Positions 55,739 to 64,000 of a DNA stretch of 64,000 nt are shown here, in pieces. Origin of the DNA: Cyclobacteriaceae bacterium (GTDB taxonomy: Bacteria; Bacteroidota; Bacteroidia; Cytophagales; Cyclobacteriaceae); contig JAEUUI010000013.1 of assembly GCA_016786585.1 (NCBI GenBank), positions 1 to 64,000 of the forward strand, given 5' to 3'. Below the pieces are notes generated by a model. The model did no database searches and had not been told where the DNA came from. It was given only the letters and a program-made list of their open reading frames with translations. Position numbers and translations under genes: made by a program. Position 1 is the stretch's first letter. Every line of letters begins with the position of its first letter.

Positions 55739-56455
55739 GTGAATCTAGCAGTTGATTATGGCAACAGTTCCGCCAAGGTAGCGATTTTCGATCAGCAACG
55801 ACTTGTTGAACGGAAGACGTTTGCAGTTGTGGATGACCTTCAGGCCTTTTTACAAAACTCACCTGCCGAAAATTTTATTATCAGTTCTGTAACGATGGAT
55901 GCTGAAACGGTTGCGGGGTGGTCGAATGCAAAAAACAAATTCATCCTGTCGCACGCCTTGCCGTTACCAATCAAGATTCTGTACGCTACCCCAACAACGC
56001 TGGGGGTCGACCGCATTGCAGGTTCTTGCGGGGCCATTCAACTTTTTCCGGGCCGTAACACTCTTGTTATAGATGCCGGTACTTGCATTACCTATGACTT
56101 TACCGACAGCAGCGGACAATATTATGGTGGCAGCATTTCGCCAGGGTTGAAAATGAGGTTTCAGGCGGTGCATACTTTTACCGCACGCCTGCCGTTAGTG
56201 ACTCCGGCAGGTAATCCTGATTTGGTGGGCAACAGTACGGAAACATCTATTCAAAGCGGTGTGGTAAACGGTACGGTCGCAGAGCTTGATGGGATTATCG
56301 CTCGGTACAAGGGCAAATACCCTGATTTACAGGTGATTTTGTGTGGCGGAGACGGGCCTTTTTTTGAAAACATGCTGAAAGCCTCCATATTTGCGTCCCC
56401 TGATTTGGTGCTCATAGGTTTAAACCGTGTTTTGATTCATAATGTCCGCCCTTAA
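55739..56455 (+). CDS. coaX: Type III pantothenate kinase
   Basis: This 238-residue cytoplasmic enzyme phosphorylates pantothenate, the first step of coenzyme A synthesis. AVDYGNSSAKVAIFD is the N-terminal phosphate-binding motif, GVDRIAGSCGA and DAGTCITYDF are the other family blocks, and GGSISPGLKMRFQ is the pantothenate loop. The start is GTG. The downstream barrel-protein gene overlaps its 3' end by 14 bases, so the two are cotranscribed. Confidence 0.95.
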   Translation: MNLAVDYGNSSAKVAIFDQQRLVERKTFAVVDDLQAFLQNSPAENFIISSVTMDAETVAGWSNAKNKFILSHALPLPIKILYATPTTLGVDRIAGSCGAIQLFPGRNTLVIDAGTCITYDFTDSSGQYYGGSISPGLKMRFQAVHTFTARLPLVTPAGNPDLVGNSTETSIQSGVVNGTVAELDGIIARYKGKYPDLQVILCGGDGPFFENMLKASIFASPDLVLIGLNRVLIHNVRP

Positions 56456-57743
56456 GAAGCTTCTACCTGCAATTTTAATGATCGTTTCACTGTCGGCCTT
56501 TGGGCAGGCAGCCCGCTCGCCATTTTCAACATTTGGCGTGGGCGAAATTTTTGGCGGAGCGCTTATTCAAAATCAGGGTTCAGGCGGAATGGGTGTTGCG
56601 CAGCCGCAATACTGGTCCGTTAACAATCAGAATCCCGCCCTTCTTGTAAACAATTATTTTACAACGTTTCAGGCAGGTGCGCTGGTTGAGTCAAGAACAT
56701 TCGCGAATGATTCAGCAAGTCAGAAAGGTGTTTACGGTAATCTTAACTACCTGGTAACAGCTTTTCCGGTTATGCGGTGGAAGAAAGATCCTAACCTGAT
56801 GTTCTGGACCACGTCCGTTTCATTATTGCCATTTTCAAAAGTTAACTACCGGCTTCTTTATACCGATTCAATCCAGGGCGATCCAAGCAACTTGTTGGCT
56901 GTTACAGAAGTCGGCACGGGTGGCCTTTCGCAGGTATCATGGGCAAATGGTTTTAGGTTAACGGAAGAATTTTCATTCGGTCTCAAAGCGTCCTATGTAT
57001 TTGGATCAACCGTTTCAGACTACTCCAACCGGCTTGTAAATTCCAACCAGAGTGTTCCCTTCATTGTTGGTATTAAAGAACAGACGTACATGAAAGATTT
57101 CATGTTTACAGGCGGGCTTGCTTTTTCAAAGGACTCTGTTTTTACCGATGAGCTGCGCATCAATGCAGGTCTCACGTACTCATTTGCTTCAAAATTAAAT
57201 GCCACCAAAACAACTGTCGAACAACGGAGACTTTCTTCGCAGGATCCGATCACCTCTGACACACTGGTTTTCCGAAAAGGTACGGTTGATATTCCGTCTG
57301 CTTTTACCGTGGGTCTGTCCATCAGCAAAGGCATAGACTGGGCTATTGCAGGTGAATTCGCGATGCAGGACTGGTCGAAATTTCAAAGCATAAATTCGGA
57401 AGACGAAGGCCTTGAAAAATCATGGCGCGTTTCGCTGGGCGGAGAAATCACGCCCGACCAAACCGATTTTAAGAATTATTTGAAGCGTGTTACGTACCGT
57501 GCCGGTTTCAGCTACGAAAAAACTCCATACGTGAATCCTTATGTAGATAATGGCAAACAATTGAATGACTATGGCATCAATTTTGGTTTTTCGCTGCCGG
57601 CAGGCCGTTCGAGTATTGATGCTGCATTCCGCGTAGGAAAGCGCGGCAACAAGTCGGAAACCTCGGTTGAAGAAACGTACTTTAAAGTATTCTTCGGAAT
57701 TACCTTTGTTGATCAGTGGTTCCATCGCAGGAAGATTGATTAA
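56442..57743 (+). CDS. Outer-membrane beta-barrel protein, function unknown
   Basis: This 433-residue protein has a signal peptide ending in LSAFGQ near residue 22. The mature part is made of amphipathic beta strands ending in aromatic residues and contains RSPFSTFGVGEIFGG, a typical start for a Bacteroidota barrel protein. It resembles FadL-like or PorV-like membrane proteins but no close family is evident. It overlaps coaX by 14 bases. The genes downstream (lptC, a membrane protein, a foldase) are involved in envelope assembly, so a role in the outer membrane fits. Confidence 0.75.
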   Translation: MSALKKLLPAILMIVSLSAFGQAARSPFSTFGVGEIFGGALIQNQGSGGMGVAQPQYWSVNNQNPALLVNNYFTTFQAGALVESRTFANDSASQKGVYGNLNYLVTAFPVMRWKKDPNLMFWTTSVSLLPFSKVNYRLLYTDSIQGDPSNLLAVTEVGTGGLSQVSWANGFRLTEEFSFGLKASYVFGSTVSDYSNRLVNSNQSVPFIVGIKEQTYMKDFMFTGGLAFSKDSVFTDELRINAGLTYSFASKLNATKTTVEQRRLSSQDPITSDTLVFRKGTVDIPSAFTVGLSISKGIDWAIAGEFAMQDWSKFQSINSEDEGLEKSWRVSLGGEITPDQTDFKNYLKRVTYRAGFSYEKTPYVNPYVDNGKQLNDYGINFGFSLPAGRSSIDAAFRVGKRGNKSETSVEETYFKVFFGITFVDQWFHRRKID

Positions 57744-57767
57744 CAAATTCAACAAGCACTAATCCGG

Positions 57768-57792
57768 AGCCATAGTAAACTATGGCTTTTTA
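57768..57792 (+). terminator. Terminator between the barrel-protein gene and lptC
   Basis: AGCCATAG and CTATGGCT form an eight-pair stem with a four-base loop, followed by T5. The lptC ATG at 57799 lies only six bases after the element. Confidence 0.75.
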
Positions 57793-57798
57793 CTTATC

Positions 57799-58314
57799 AT
57801 GAAAAAAGCGCTTTACCTGTTTTTGTTTTTGATTTCGTGTACCAAACACGAAAGCGGGCCGCCAAAAGAATATGAAGGACCTTTGCAGGAAGCCGAGCAC
57901 GTGGAGTTGCTGTATACCGAAAACGAAACACTGAAAGTAAAGATGCGCACACCTTTGCTTTACGAATTTAAAACAGGTGACCGCGAATTCCCGAAGGGTG
58001 TAAACCTGGAGTTTTACGATGTCAATGGCAAGCTTTCATCAACCTTACGGGCTGATCATGCCTATTATTTTAAAAACGATGACAAGTGGCGTGCACGCGG
58101 AAAGGTGGAGGTTGTGAACATCGAAAAGAACGAACAATTAAATTCCGAAGAACTGTTTTGGTTCCCCGCGCAGGAACACATCTCCACCGATAAATTCGTT
58201 ACCATCCGGATGCAGAAAGAAGTTATCTATGGCGAAGGCCTACGGGCGAAGCAGGATATGTCGTCCTACGAGATTATCGATCCGCACGGAAGCTTTTCCG
58301 TGGAAGACCAATAA
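57799..58314 (+). CDS. lptC: LPS export ABC transporter periplasmic protein LptC
   Basis: This 171-residue protein has a lipobox FLISC (Cys14) and a periplasmic beta-jellyroll domain, with KGVNLEFYDVNGKLSSTLRADHAYY and RARGKVEVVN as the LptC core repeats. It links the LptBFG ABC transporter to LptA and passes lipopolysaccharide across the periplasm. A lipoprotein form is usual in Bacteroidota, in place of the transmembrane form of E. coli. It is preceded by a terminator and followed by a 51-residue membrane-protein gene. Confidence 0.9.
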   Translation: MKKALYLFLFLISCTKHESGPPKEYEGPLQEAEHVELLYTENETLKVKMRTPLLYEFKTGDREFPKGVNLEFYDVNGKLSSTLRADHAYYFKNDDKWRARGKVEVVNIEKNEQLNSEELFWFPAQEHISTDKFVTIRMQKEVIYGEGLRAKQDMSSYEIIDPHGSFSVEDQ

Positions 58315-58337
58315 CCCGAATTGTCTATTTTAGCGGC

Positions 58338-58493
58338 ATGAAACTGGTTGATGTTATTTTAATCTCGCTGGCAGCTGCCTTTCTGATCATGGGAATCCAC
58401 CAGGTTATCACCGTGAGTTTTGGCAAAGCTTACTGGCTGATCATGCTCTCGACCATGCTGCTTTTCATCTACCTCTACCGCAAGAAAAAATAG
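58338..58493 (+). CDS. 51-residue two-helix membrane protein
   Basis: This short gene encodes MKLVDVILISLAAAF and so on to YLYRKKK: two hydrophobic helices (about residues 4-25 and 32-47) joined by a short turn, and a basic C-terminal end. It starts 23 bases after lptC and probably belongs to the same transcript. No family was recognised. The clean positive-inside layout and its position within an envelope-gene cluster support a real gene. The 167 bases that follow it contain the upstream region of the foldase gene. Confidence 0.65.
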   Translation: MKLVDVILISLAAAFLIMGIHQVITVSFGKAYWLIMLSTMLLFIYLYRKKK

Positions 58494-58556
58494 CATCCGC
58501 GTATGGCAAATTCCGGACGTTTCATCACCCTCCAAGGCTGCTTATAAAATCCTGTC

Positions 58557-58586
58557 TGTCAATATTTTGAAAGGCCTGGCAACATT
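58557..58586 (+). promoter_or_regulatory. Words shared with the grpE upstream region
   Basis: TGTCAATAT (58557-58565) and CTGGCAACATT (58576-58586) both occur upstream of grpE in the same order, but are 19 bases apart here (start to start) versus 24 there. The -12 part of a sigma-54 promoter is not preserved (CC in place of GA). It may be a shared regulator site. Confidence 0.4.
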
Positions 58587-58631
58587 TTCCCTTTATTTTT
58601 CGGGGTTATTTTTCTAATAGCCAGAACCCCT

Positions 58632-58639
58632 TAAATTTG
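58632..58639 (+). promoter_or_regulatory. TAnnTTTG-type -7 box before the PpiD-like gene
   Basis: TAAATTTG matches the Bacteroidota -7 consensus and lies 21 bases before the chosen ATG at 58661. Confidence 0.5.
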
Positions 58640-58660
58640 CGGTTCTTTAAAAATCAGAAT

Positions 58661-60820
58661 ATGGCAGTAATCGGCAGAATAAGGGAAAAAATGGGAATTG
58701 CGGTGGTCATCTTTGTATTTGTGGCTATCTCCGCTTTTGTGTTGGGGGATTTATTAGGAAACAATTCAGTATTGCTTAACGACAAAAGTGTAGGCTCCAT
58801 CGCAGGCGAATCAATTTCCATTGATGAGTACCAGCAGGCGATTGCAGAGCGTGAAAACAGCTACATTATGCAGTACCGCCAGCAACCTGGCGATCGCCAG
58901 ATGCCGATCCTCCGCCAGCAGGCATGGGAAATGCTGATTGTAAAGCATGCCATTGAAGGCCAGTTCGAGAAAGTGGGTTCTGTAGTAACCCTGGAAGAAA
59001 TGGAAGACATGCTGTACGGAAAAAATGTGAACCCAAGCATCCGTCAGAATTTTACCGATCCTGCTACCGGTGAATTTGATGTTCAGGCTGTAAAGCGCAC
59101 ATTAAAAAATCTTCAAAACCCACCGGAAAATGCCGATGCCCAAATGTTGAGCCAGTGGGAAAATCAACGCGTTCAATGGGAAGTATTTCAGAACGAACTG
59201 ATGACAGCCCGCGCCCGCATCAAATACGAAAACCTGATCATCAAAAGCACTTACGTTACAAAAGCTGAAGCGGAACAAAACTATCATGCACAAACGGACG
59301 TGGCAGAAGTGAAATATGTGTACGTTCCATATTTCTCGGTAAGCGATTCAGCCATCAACGTTACGGATGCCGACTACCAGGCTTATTACAACAATAACAA
59401 AGAGAAATACAAAAGCGAGTATACACGCGATCTGAAATATGTGCAGTTCCCGGTAACGGCTTCTGCTGAAGATTCATTGGCAATCCGCACAGAACTTGAA
59501 AAGATTGCTACCGAATTCAAAAACTCTACCGAAGACTCATTGTTTGCTGCAAATAACACCGACAACGCAGCTTCCGCATACCTGAAGTTCAGCTCCGCTA
59601 ATCTTCCAAGCTATTTAACGAAAGATGAACTCATAACCGGAAACGTGAAGGGTCCTTTTATTAACGCAGGCTCTTACTACGTGGTGAAAGTAACTTCAGC
59701 TGGCAAAGAAAAGCTTGATTCAGCCAAAGCGAGTCACATTCTTTTCCAGTGGAACAGCACATCAGAGGCTGACAAGGCTGAAGCAAAAGCGCGTGCCACC
59801 AAAGTTCTCGAGGAAATTAAGGGTGGAGCAAGCTTTGAAGACAAAGCCCGTGAATTCGGAACCGATGGATCGGCTGCAAACGGTGGTGACCTCGGCTGGT
59901 TCTATTCCGGTAACGATAACAACTATCAACACATGGTTCCTGCATTTGAAAAGCCGGTGTTTGATGCGACCAAGCCAGGCCTGCTGAATGACCTGGTTGA
60001 AACCGAATTCGGATATCACATTGTAAAAGTTACCAGTACCAAAAAATCAAAAGACGTTAATACGTACACCGTAACACAGATTGAGCGCGAAATTTCCGCC
60101 AGCGATGCTTCCATCAACGAAGCGCTCCGCAAAGCAGAAGCGTTTGCAAGCGAACTTTCAGGCGTTGATAATTTTACTGCGCGCGCAAGTCAGGAAGGAC
60201 TTACCGTATATGACGGAAAAAACATCGGTGTTGCAGAAAGAAGATTGAACACGCTGCCGGATGCACGTGCCATCATCCAATGGTTATTCCGGGATGCTGA
60301 TAAGGGCGATGTATCCAAAGTATTTGATCTACAGGATGTATACGTAGTTGCCGTGATGACGGGTGAGGTTGAAAAAGGATACAAGTCGTTATCGCTGGTA
60401 AAAGATGAAATCGCACCGGCTGTTAAGAACGAAGCGAAAGCAAAAATTATCATTGAGAAATTGAGCAAACTGCAAGGCAGCCTGGATGAAATTGCTGCAG
60501 CATACGGAAAAGATGCTACCGTGAACACCTCTACCGACCTGAAGTTGAGTACCTCAAGCCTGGTTGGTCCTGGTTTCGATCCGAAAGCTATCGGTGAAGC
60601 ATTTGCTCCGGAAAATGGCAAGCGTACAAAACCGTTCGAAGCTGAGCGCGGAGTAATGCTGGTGGAAATGCAAAACAAGACAATCGCTCCTGAAATTGCA
60701 GACTATGCAGCCTACAAAGAGTCGCTCGTACAGTCTGCCACAAGCCGCAACACATCAGGTATCGGTGACGCCATCAAAGAGAAATCGAATATTACCGACA
60801 AGCGCTACAAATACTTCTAA
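58661..60820 (+). CDS. PpiD-like membrane-anchored peptidyl-prolyl isomerase
   Basis: This 719-residue foldase has an N-terminal transmembrane anchor (GIAVVIFVFVAISAFVLGDLLG), a SurA/PpiD-type N-terminal chaperone region and a parvulin domain (about residues 345-455): AKASHILFQWN, GASFEDKAREFGTDGSAANGGDLGWF, and FGYHIVKVTS. A further C-terminal region of about 260 residues completes the PpiD pattern. It assists folding of exported proteins at the outer face of the inner membrane. I start at the ATG at 58661; the upstream in-frame TTG at 58637 overlaps the -7 box. A terminator follows. Confidence 0.93.
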   Translation: MAVIGRIREKMGIAVVIFVFVAISAFVLGDLLGNNSVLLNDKSVGSIAGESISIDEYQQAIAERENSYIMQYRQQPGDRQMPILRQQAWEMLIVKHAIEGQFEKVGSVVTLEEMEDMLYGKNVNPSIRQNFTDPATGEFDVQAVKRTLKNLQNPPENADAQMLSQWENQRVQWEVFQNELMTARARIKYENLIIKSTYVTKAEAEQNYHAQTDVAEVKYVYVPYFSVSDSAINVTDADYQAYYNNNKEKYKSEYTRDLKYVQFPVTASAEDSLAIRTELEKIATEFKNSTEDSLFAANNTDNAASAYLKFSSANLPSYLTKDELITGNVKGPFINAGSYYVVKVTSAGKEKLDSAKASHILFQWNSTSEADKAEAKARATKVLEEIKGGASFEDKAREFGTDGSAANGGDLGWFYSGNDNNYQHMVPAFEKPVFDATKPGLLNDLVETEFGYHIVKVTSTKKSKDVNTYTVTQIEREISASDASINEALRKAEAFASELSGVDNFTARASQEGLTVYDGKNIGVAERRLNTLPDARAIIQWLFRDADKGDVSKVFDLQDVYVVAVMTGEVEKGYKSLSLVKDEIAPAVKNEAKAKIIIEKLSKLQGSLDEIAAAYGKDATVNTSTDLKLSTSSLVGPGFDPKAIGEAFAPENGKRTKPFEAERGVMLVEMQNKTIAPEIADYAAYKESLVQSATSRNTSGIGDAIKEKSNITDKRYKYF

Positions 60821-60838
60821 GAAAGAACTAAAGCATTT

Positions 60839-60873
60839 AAAAAGCCGTTCGTAACATTCAGAACGGCTTTTTT
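60839..60873 (+). terminator. Terminator between the PpiD-like and DUF493 genes
   Basis: AAAGCCGTTC and GAACGGCTTT form a ten-pair stem with a ten-base loop, then T6. The DUF493 start codon follows three bases after the element. Confidence 0.85.
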
Positions 60874-60876
60874 ATT

Positions 60877-61140
60877 ATGGACCAAAACTGGGTAGACAAT
60901 TTCAGAATCAAGCTCGACCAGCACCACAGCTGGCCTTCACTCTATATCTTTAAGTTTATTGTACCGCAAGGCAAGGAAGAAGAACTGAAAAGCCTTTTCC
61001 CTAACCATACGTTTACGCAAAAGAATTCTACACAGGGCCGGTACAGCAGCCTGACCATGCAAATCATGGCCTCATCGAGTGATTCTGTTATCGAAGTTTA
61101 CCAGAAGGCTGCTGTGGTAGAAGGACTGATTGCCCTTTAG
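60877..61140 (+). CDS. DUF493-family small protein
   Basis: This 87-residue protein has the DUF493 (YbeD-like) pattern: [21 protein letters not shown], and later [24 protein letters not shown]. The family has a ferredoxin-like ACT-type fold and probably a regulatory role; the activity is unknown. It begins directly after the terminator of the PpiD-like gene. A short gap separates it from the pterin dehydratase gene. Confidence 0.88.
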   Translation: MDQNWVDNFRIKLDQHHSWPSLYIFKFIVPQGKEEELKSLFPNHTFTQKNSTQGRYSSLTMQIMASSSDSVIEVYQKAAVVEGLIAL

Positions 61141-61187
61141 GATCGATTATTCGAATCCTGTACTTTAGTAATCGAAAATGCAGGCTT

Positions 61188-61418
61188 ATGTGGAAAGAAG
61201 AGAATAACAGTTTAACACGGGTATTTAAATTCAAGGATTTCAGCGAAGCATTCGCCTTTATGACACGTGTCGCACTGATAGCGGAAAAAATGAACCATCA
61301 TCCGAACTGGTCGAACGTTTACAATACCGTAACGATCAGCCTTTCCACGCATGATGCCGGAAACAAAGTAACGGATCTTGATAGAAAACTGGCACACGCC
61401 ATTGACACATTGCTCTAG
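61188..61418 (+). CDS. Pterin-4a-carbinolamine dehydratase
   Basis: This 76-residue enzyme dehydrates 4a-hydroxytetrahydrobiopterin or related pterins. The family motif is present as EKMNHHPNW (His37-His38-Pro39), followed by [18 protein letters not shown]. The usual length is about 90-110; this one is a little short because of the N-terminus. Its partner hydroxylase is not encoded nearby, which is common. The stop codon overlaps the GTG start of rsmI by one base (TAGTG). Confidence 0.9.
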   Translation: MWKEENNSLTRVFKFKDFSEAFAFMTRVALIAEKMNHHPNWSNVYNTVTISLSTHDAGNKVTDLDRKLAHAIDTLL

Positions 61419-62128
61419 TGGAAGAAAAAACCTCTTTGTTTCTCGTTCCCACGCCTATCGGAAACCTGGGCGACATCACGTTACGAGCACTTGAGACTTT
61501 AAAATCGGTTGACGTTATTCTGGCCGAAGACACCCGAACATCAGGCGTTTTGTTAAGACACTATTCCATCGAAAAACCCCTTCAATCCTTTCACATATTT
61601 AATGAGCATAAAGCGCTTGCAGGCCTTATCGATCGAATGCAAAAGGGTGAAGTGATGGCCTTGATCAGCGATGCGGGAACACCCGGGATTTCCGACCCGG
61701 GATTTTTACTCGTTCGCGAAGCATTAAAAAATGAATTAAAAGTTGATTGCCTTCCCGGAGCAACAGCGTTAATCCCGGCACTGGTAAAGTCAGGCTTCCC
61801 TACCGACCGGTTTGTGTTCGAAGGGTTTCTTCCCCACAAAAAAGGTAAGCAGACACTCCTGAAACGTTTGGCAGAAGAAGACCGGACGGTAATTTTCTAT
61901 GAATCCCCGCACCGGCTTGTAAAAACACTTGAACAGGTAAAAGAATTTTTTGGGCCCGAACGAACGGCATCGGTTTCGCGGGAGTTATCCAAGAAATTTG
62001 AAGAAACAAAAACCGGAACAGCTGAAGAGCTTGTTGCATATTTCGGCAGCAAAGAAGTAAAAGGTGAAATAGTAGTGGTGGTTGCCGGTAAAGCAAAACA
62101 AAAACATAATACCGATCCGGACGTTTGA
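61418..62128 (+). CDS. rsmI: 16S rRNA (cytidine(1402)-2'-O)-methyltransferase
   Basis: This 236-residue enzyme methylates the ribose of C1402 in the 16S rRNA decoding centre. The class III methyltransferase signature LVPTPIGNLGDITLRA is at the N-terminus, followed by AEDTRTSGVLL, SDAGTPGISDPG, LPGATALIPAL and FEGFLPHKKGKQ. It starts with GTG overlapping the previous stop codon and belongs to the same transcript. The length is slightly below the usual 270-290: the C-terminal helical extension is short. Confidence 0.95.
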   Translation: MEEKTSLFLVPTPIGNLGDITLRALETLKSVDVILAEDTRTSGVLLRHYSIEKPLQSFHIFNEHKALAGLIDRMQKGEVMALISDAGTPGISDPGFLLVREALKNELKVDCLPGATALIPALVKSGFPTDRFVFEGFLPHKKGKQTLLKRLAEEDRTVIFYESPHRLVKTLEQVKEFFGPERTASVSRELSKKFEETKTGTAEELVAYFGSKEVKGEIVVVVAGKAKQKHNTDPDV

Positions 62129-62153
62129 TGTACGTACCGGATTTTATTAGCAT

Positions 62154-62951
62154 ATGGATTTACGCAGCATTAACCTTGAAGTAGTTGACCTATGCCGCTC
62201 GGTGGCAACCTTCATTCGAACCGAACAGGAAACGTTCGACAACAGCCGGATCGAGCAAAAGGAAAAATTCAACAATCTTGTTTCGTACGTTGATAAAGAA
62301 TCCGAACGAAAGCTTGTGGCAAAATTGTCTAACATTCTGCCGCAGGCCGGATTTATCACCGAAGAAGGAACCGTTGAGCAATCACAGTCAAACGAGTATA
62401 ACTGGATTATTGATCCGCTTGACGGCACAACAAACTTTCTGCACGGATTTCCGCTTTATGCGATCAGTATAGGGCTTTCCTATAAAAACGAAGTTATCCT
62501 GGGCGTTGTGCACGATGTAGTTCATAACGACAGCTATCACGCCACACGCGGTGAAGACGCACAGTGTAACGACAAAAAAATTCGCGTTACGGCAGCGCAA
62601 TCTTTATCTGAAAGTCTTTTGGCGACCGGCTTCCCCTATTTTCAGTTTGATAAGACCGATGCTTACCTCAACATCATTAAAATTTTTCTCGATAAAACCC
62701 ACGGTATCCGCAGGCTTGGAAGTGCAGCAATGGATCTGGCCTATGTAGCTTCAGGCCGGTTAGACGGATTCTTTGAATATAATCTCAGTCCGTGGGATGT
62801 TGCGGCCGGTGCGTTTATTGTTCAGCAGGCAGGCGGAAAGGTGACAGACTTCGGTGGCGGATCGAATTTTCTATTTGGAGGGGAGATGTGCGCATCGAAT
62901 AACCGGATTCATCCCGCGATGCTGGAAGTGATTCGGGAAACCTGGAAATAA
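62154..62951 (+). CDS. Inositol monophosphatase-family phosphatase
   Basis: This 265-residue enzyme removes a phosphate from inositol 1-phosphate or a similar sugar phosphate in a magnesium-dependent reaction. The metal site motif IDPLDGTTNF is at residues 86-95 (Asp87, Asp90) with TEEGT upstream, and SPWDVAAGAFIVQQAGG is the second family signature. Substrate preference (inositol phosphate, NADP, or 3'-phosphoadenosine phosphate) cannot be told. It starts 26 bases after rsmI and is followed by a terminator. Confidence 0.93.
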   Translation: MDLRSINLEVVDLCRSVATFIRTEQETFDNSRIEQKEKFNNLVSYVDKESERKLVAKLSNILPQAGFITEEGTVEQSQSNEYNWIIDPLDGTTNFLHGFPLYAISIGLSYKNEVILGVVHDVVHNDSYHATRGEDAQCNDKKIRVTAAQSLSESLLATGFPYFQFDKTDAYLNIIKIFLDKTHGIRRLGSAAMDLAYVASGRLDGFFEYNLSPWDVAAGAFIVQQAGGKVTDFGGGSNFLFGGEMCASNNRIHPAMLEVIRETWK

Positions 62952-62978
62952 AAAACTCCCGGAAACGGGAGTCTTTTC
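62950..62978. terminator. Terminator between convergent genes
   Basis: ACTCCCG and CGGGAGT form a seven-pair stem with a GAAA loop, flanked by A and T runs. It serves the phosphatase gene and the minus-strand permease gene ending at 63004. Confidence 0.85.
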
Positions 62979-63003
62979 AAGGCAGGAGGTTATCATAAAA
63001 TCT

Positions 63004-64000
63004 TTATTCGTTTCGCAAAGAGTTAACGGGATTTGCCGTTGCCGCCTGAAACGATCTGTATCCAACTGTAATCAACGCGATGATCAGGGTTGTAACCAAT
63101 GCTGTTGCAAAAATTACGGGCCCGACATCAATGCGGTACTCAAACTCCTGCAGCCAGGAACGCATCGCCAGCCACCCGAGCGGTGCCGCAAACACAAATG
63201 CAATTACAATGAGCACTATAAATTCCTTTGAGAACGAGAAAACGATTCCCTGCACCGAAGCTCCCAATACTTTACGCACTCCGATCTCCTTGATCCTCTG
63301 ATTCGCCATAAAGGTGGCCAATCCGAACAAACCGATACATCCGATTACAATAGCAATCGTAGTAAAGGCTCCGATGATAACCGACATCTTGCCTTCGCTT
63401 TCATAAAATTCGCGGATTCGCTCATCCAAAAACGTGTATTCAAAAATATGCTTCGGATAAGCCTGTTCCCACAGTTTTTTAGCAGCCTCAATGCTGGCTT
63501 GATAGTTATTCGGGTTAACCTTAATGCTCAATGTGCGATAATTTGAAAGCCGGTTAAAAAGAACTGTAGGTTCAATTTTCTGATGAAGTGATGTCGTATG
63601 GAAATCTTCTACTACCCCGGCTATCGGACACAAGTGGCCCCAGATTTTCACGCGCTTACCAATAATATCCTGTGGATTATCGTACCCGGCAATATTTGCG
63701 AACTGACGATTAACCACATATTCCGTTGCCGTATCGTAATCATTCAAATTGCGGCCGGCAAGCAATTTCAGTCCAAACAAGGTGATATAATCTCCGTCAA
63801 CTGTTTTAACCTGCGTGTCTTTACGCTGCTCGTCTGATTCACCCTCCATAATAAAGCTTGTTCCATTTACATTTCCGGAAGAAGGAGGTGTATTCGACAA
63901 ACTCGCATGCTCAACGCCCGCCTGACGAATAATCTCATTTTTCAAGGTGCGCATCTTGCTTGATTTCAATTCCTGATTCTTGGCAAATGTTTCCTGTTCG
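63004..64000 (-). CDS. FtsX/MacB-type ABC transporter permease (partial, 5' end outside window)
   Basis: This reading frame runs off the right edge, so about 332 C-terminal residues are visible. The first part is a periplasmic MacB-type domain (NGTSFIMEGE, VKTVDGDYITLFGLKLLAGRNL, GKRVKIWGHLCPIAGVVEDFH). The FtsX transmembrane domain follows, with helices near GAFTTIAIVIGCIGLFGLATFMA and FIVLIVIAFVFAAPLGWLAM and a final one before the C-terminal NPVNSLRNE. RIKEIGVRKVLGAS is the family's cytoplasmic signature. Full members are about 780-800 residues. They act with an ATPase in exporting or signalling roles. Confidence 0.9.
   Translation of the reverse strand, partial: EQETFAKNQELKSSKMRTLKNEIIRQAGVEHASLSNTPPSSGNVNGTSFIMEGESDEQRKDTQVKTVDGDYITLFGLKLLAGRNLNDYDTATEYVVNRQFANIAGYDNPQDIIGKRVKIWGHLCPIAGVVEDFHTTSLHQKIEPTVLFNRLSNYRTLSIKVNPNNYQASIEAAKKLWEQAYPKHIFEYTFLDERIREFYESEGKMSVIIGAFTTIAIVIGCIGLFGLATFMANQRIKEIGVRKVLGASVQGIVFSFSKEFIVLIVIAFVFAAPLGWLAMRSWLQEFEYRIDVGPVIFATALVTTLIIALITVGYRSFQAATANPVNSLRNE

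Overview
The window looks like chromosomal DNA of a member of the Bacteroidota, most likely the order Cytophagales. The evidence is a SusC/SusD pair, a secreted protease with a type IX secretion sorting tail, split-off atpD-atpC genes, a clade-type DnaJ, and several start-proximal TAnnTTTG boxes, the Bacteroidota housekeeping promoter element. No tRNA, rRNA, CRISPR array, insertion sequence, phage gene or integrase was seen. Nearly all of it reads as core-genome housekeeping DNA with uniform codon use, so I see no island and no obvious new multi-gene system.

Layout. 0-7.4 kb: a long PurF-like glutamine amidotransferase/phosphoribosyltransferase, then a SusC-SusD-lipoprotein uptake operon. 7.4-13.5 kb: a type IX-secreted subtilisin-like protease, an unknown exported protein, an EVE protein and a large exported protein with a Tyr/Pro/Gly tract. 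13.5-16.5 kb: pyrR-pyrB and a cystathionine beta-synthase-like enzyme. 16.5-25 kb: two exported M28-type peptidases around gcvP, a DUF3299-like protein, a TauE/SafE permease and serine dehydratase. 25-30 kb: an EF-hand-like lipoprotein, GH127 and GH18 glycosidases and a TPM-domain lipoprotein. 30-34.4 kb: upp, a membrane protein, an aminopeptidase-like enzyme, hpt, adk and obgE. 34.5-36.2 kb: grpE-dnaJ. 36.3-42.9 kb: an adhesin-like protein, an ABC exporter, an orphan histidine kinase and atpD-atpC. 42.9-45.5 kb (minus): prfC, an RluA-type pseudouridine synthase and a DUF6787-like protein. 45.5-49.8 kb: a possible gene remnant, a TPR protein and dnaK. 49.8-55.7 kb: a divergent pair of small genes, an aspartate kinase, an exported thioredoxin-like protein, an amino-acid dehydrogenase and anmK. 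55.7-60.9 kb: coaX, a barrel protein, lptC, a 51-residue membrane protein and a PpiD-like foldase. 60.9-64 kb: DUF493, pterin dehydratase, rsmI, an inositol monophosphatase-type enzyme and a truncated FtsX-type permease.

How the genes fit together. Three themes recur: nucleotide salvage and synthesis (PurF-like, PyrR, PyrB, Upp, Hpt, Adk), use of protein and amino acids (secreted and periplasmic peptidases, SusCD, GcvP, SdaA, dehydrogenase), and envelope or protein quality control (GrpE, DnaJ, DnaK, PpiD, LptC, thioredoxin-like protein).

The most interesting signals are regulatory. Both grpE-dnaJ and dnaK carry a -24/-12 (sigma-54-like) element whose GG doublet lies exactly 46 bases before the start codon. 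grpE and the PpiD-like gene also share two identical words in the same order upstream. Other points are a 12-bp perfect stem with a competing alternative before obgE, terminators abutting the starts of lptC and the DUF493 gene, a PyrR with no room for a leader attenuator, a DnaJ that keeps only one zinc centre, and a histidine kinase with Gln after the phospho-acceptor His.
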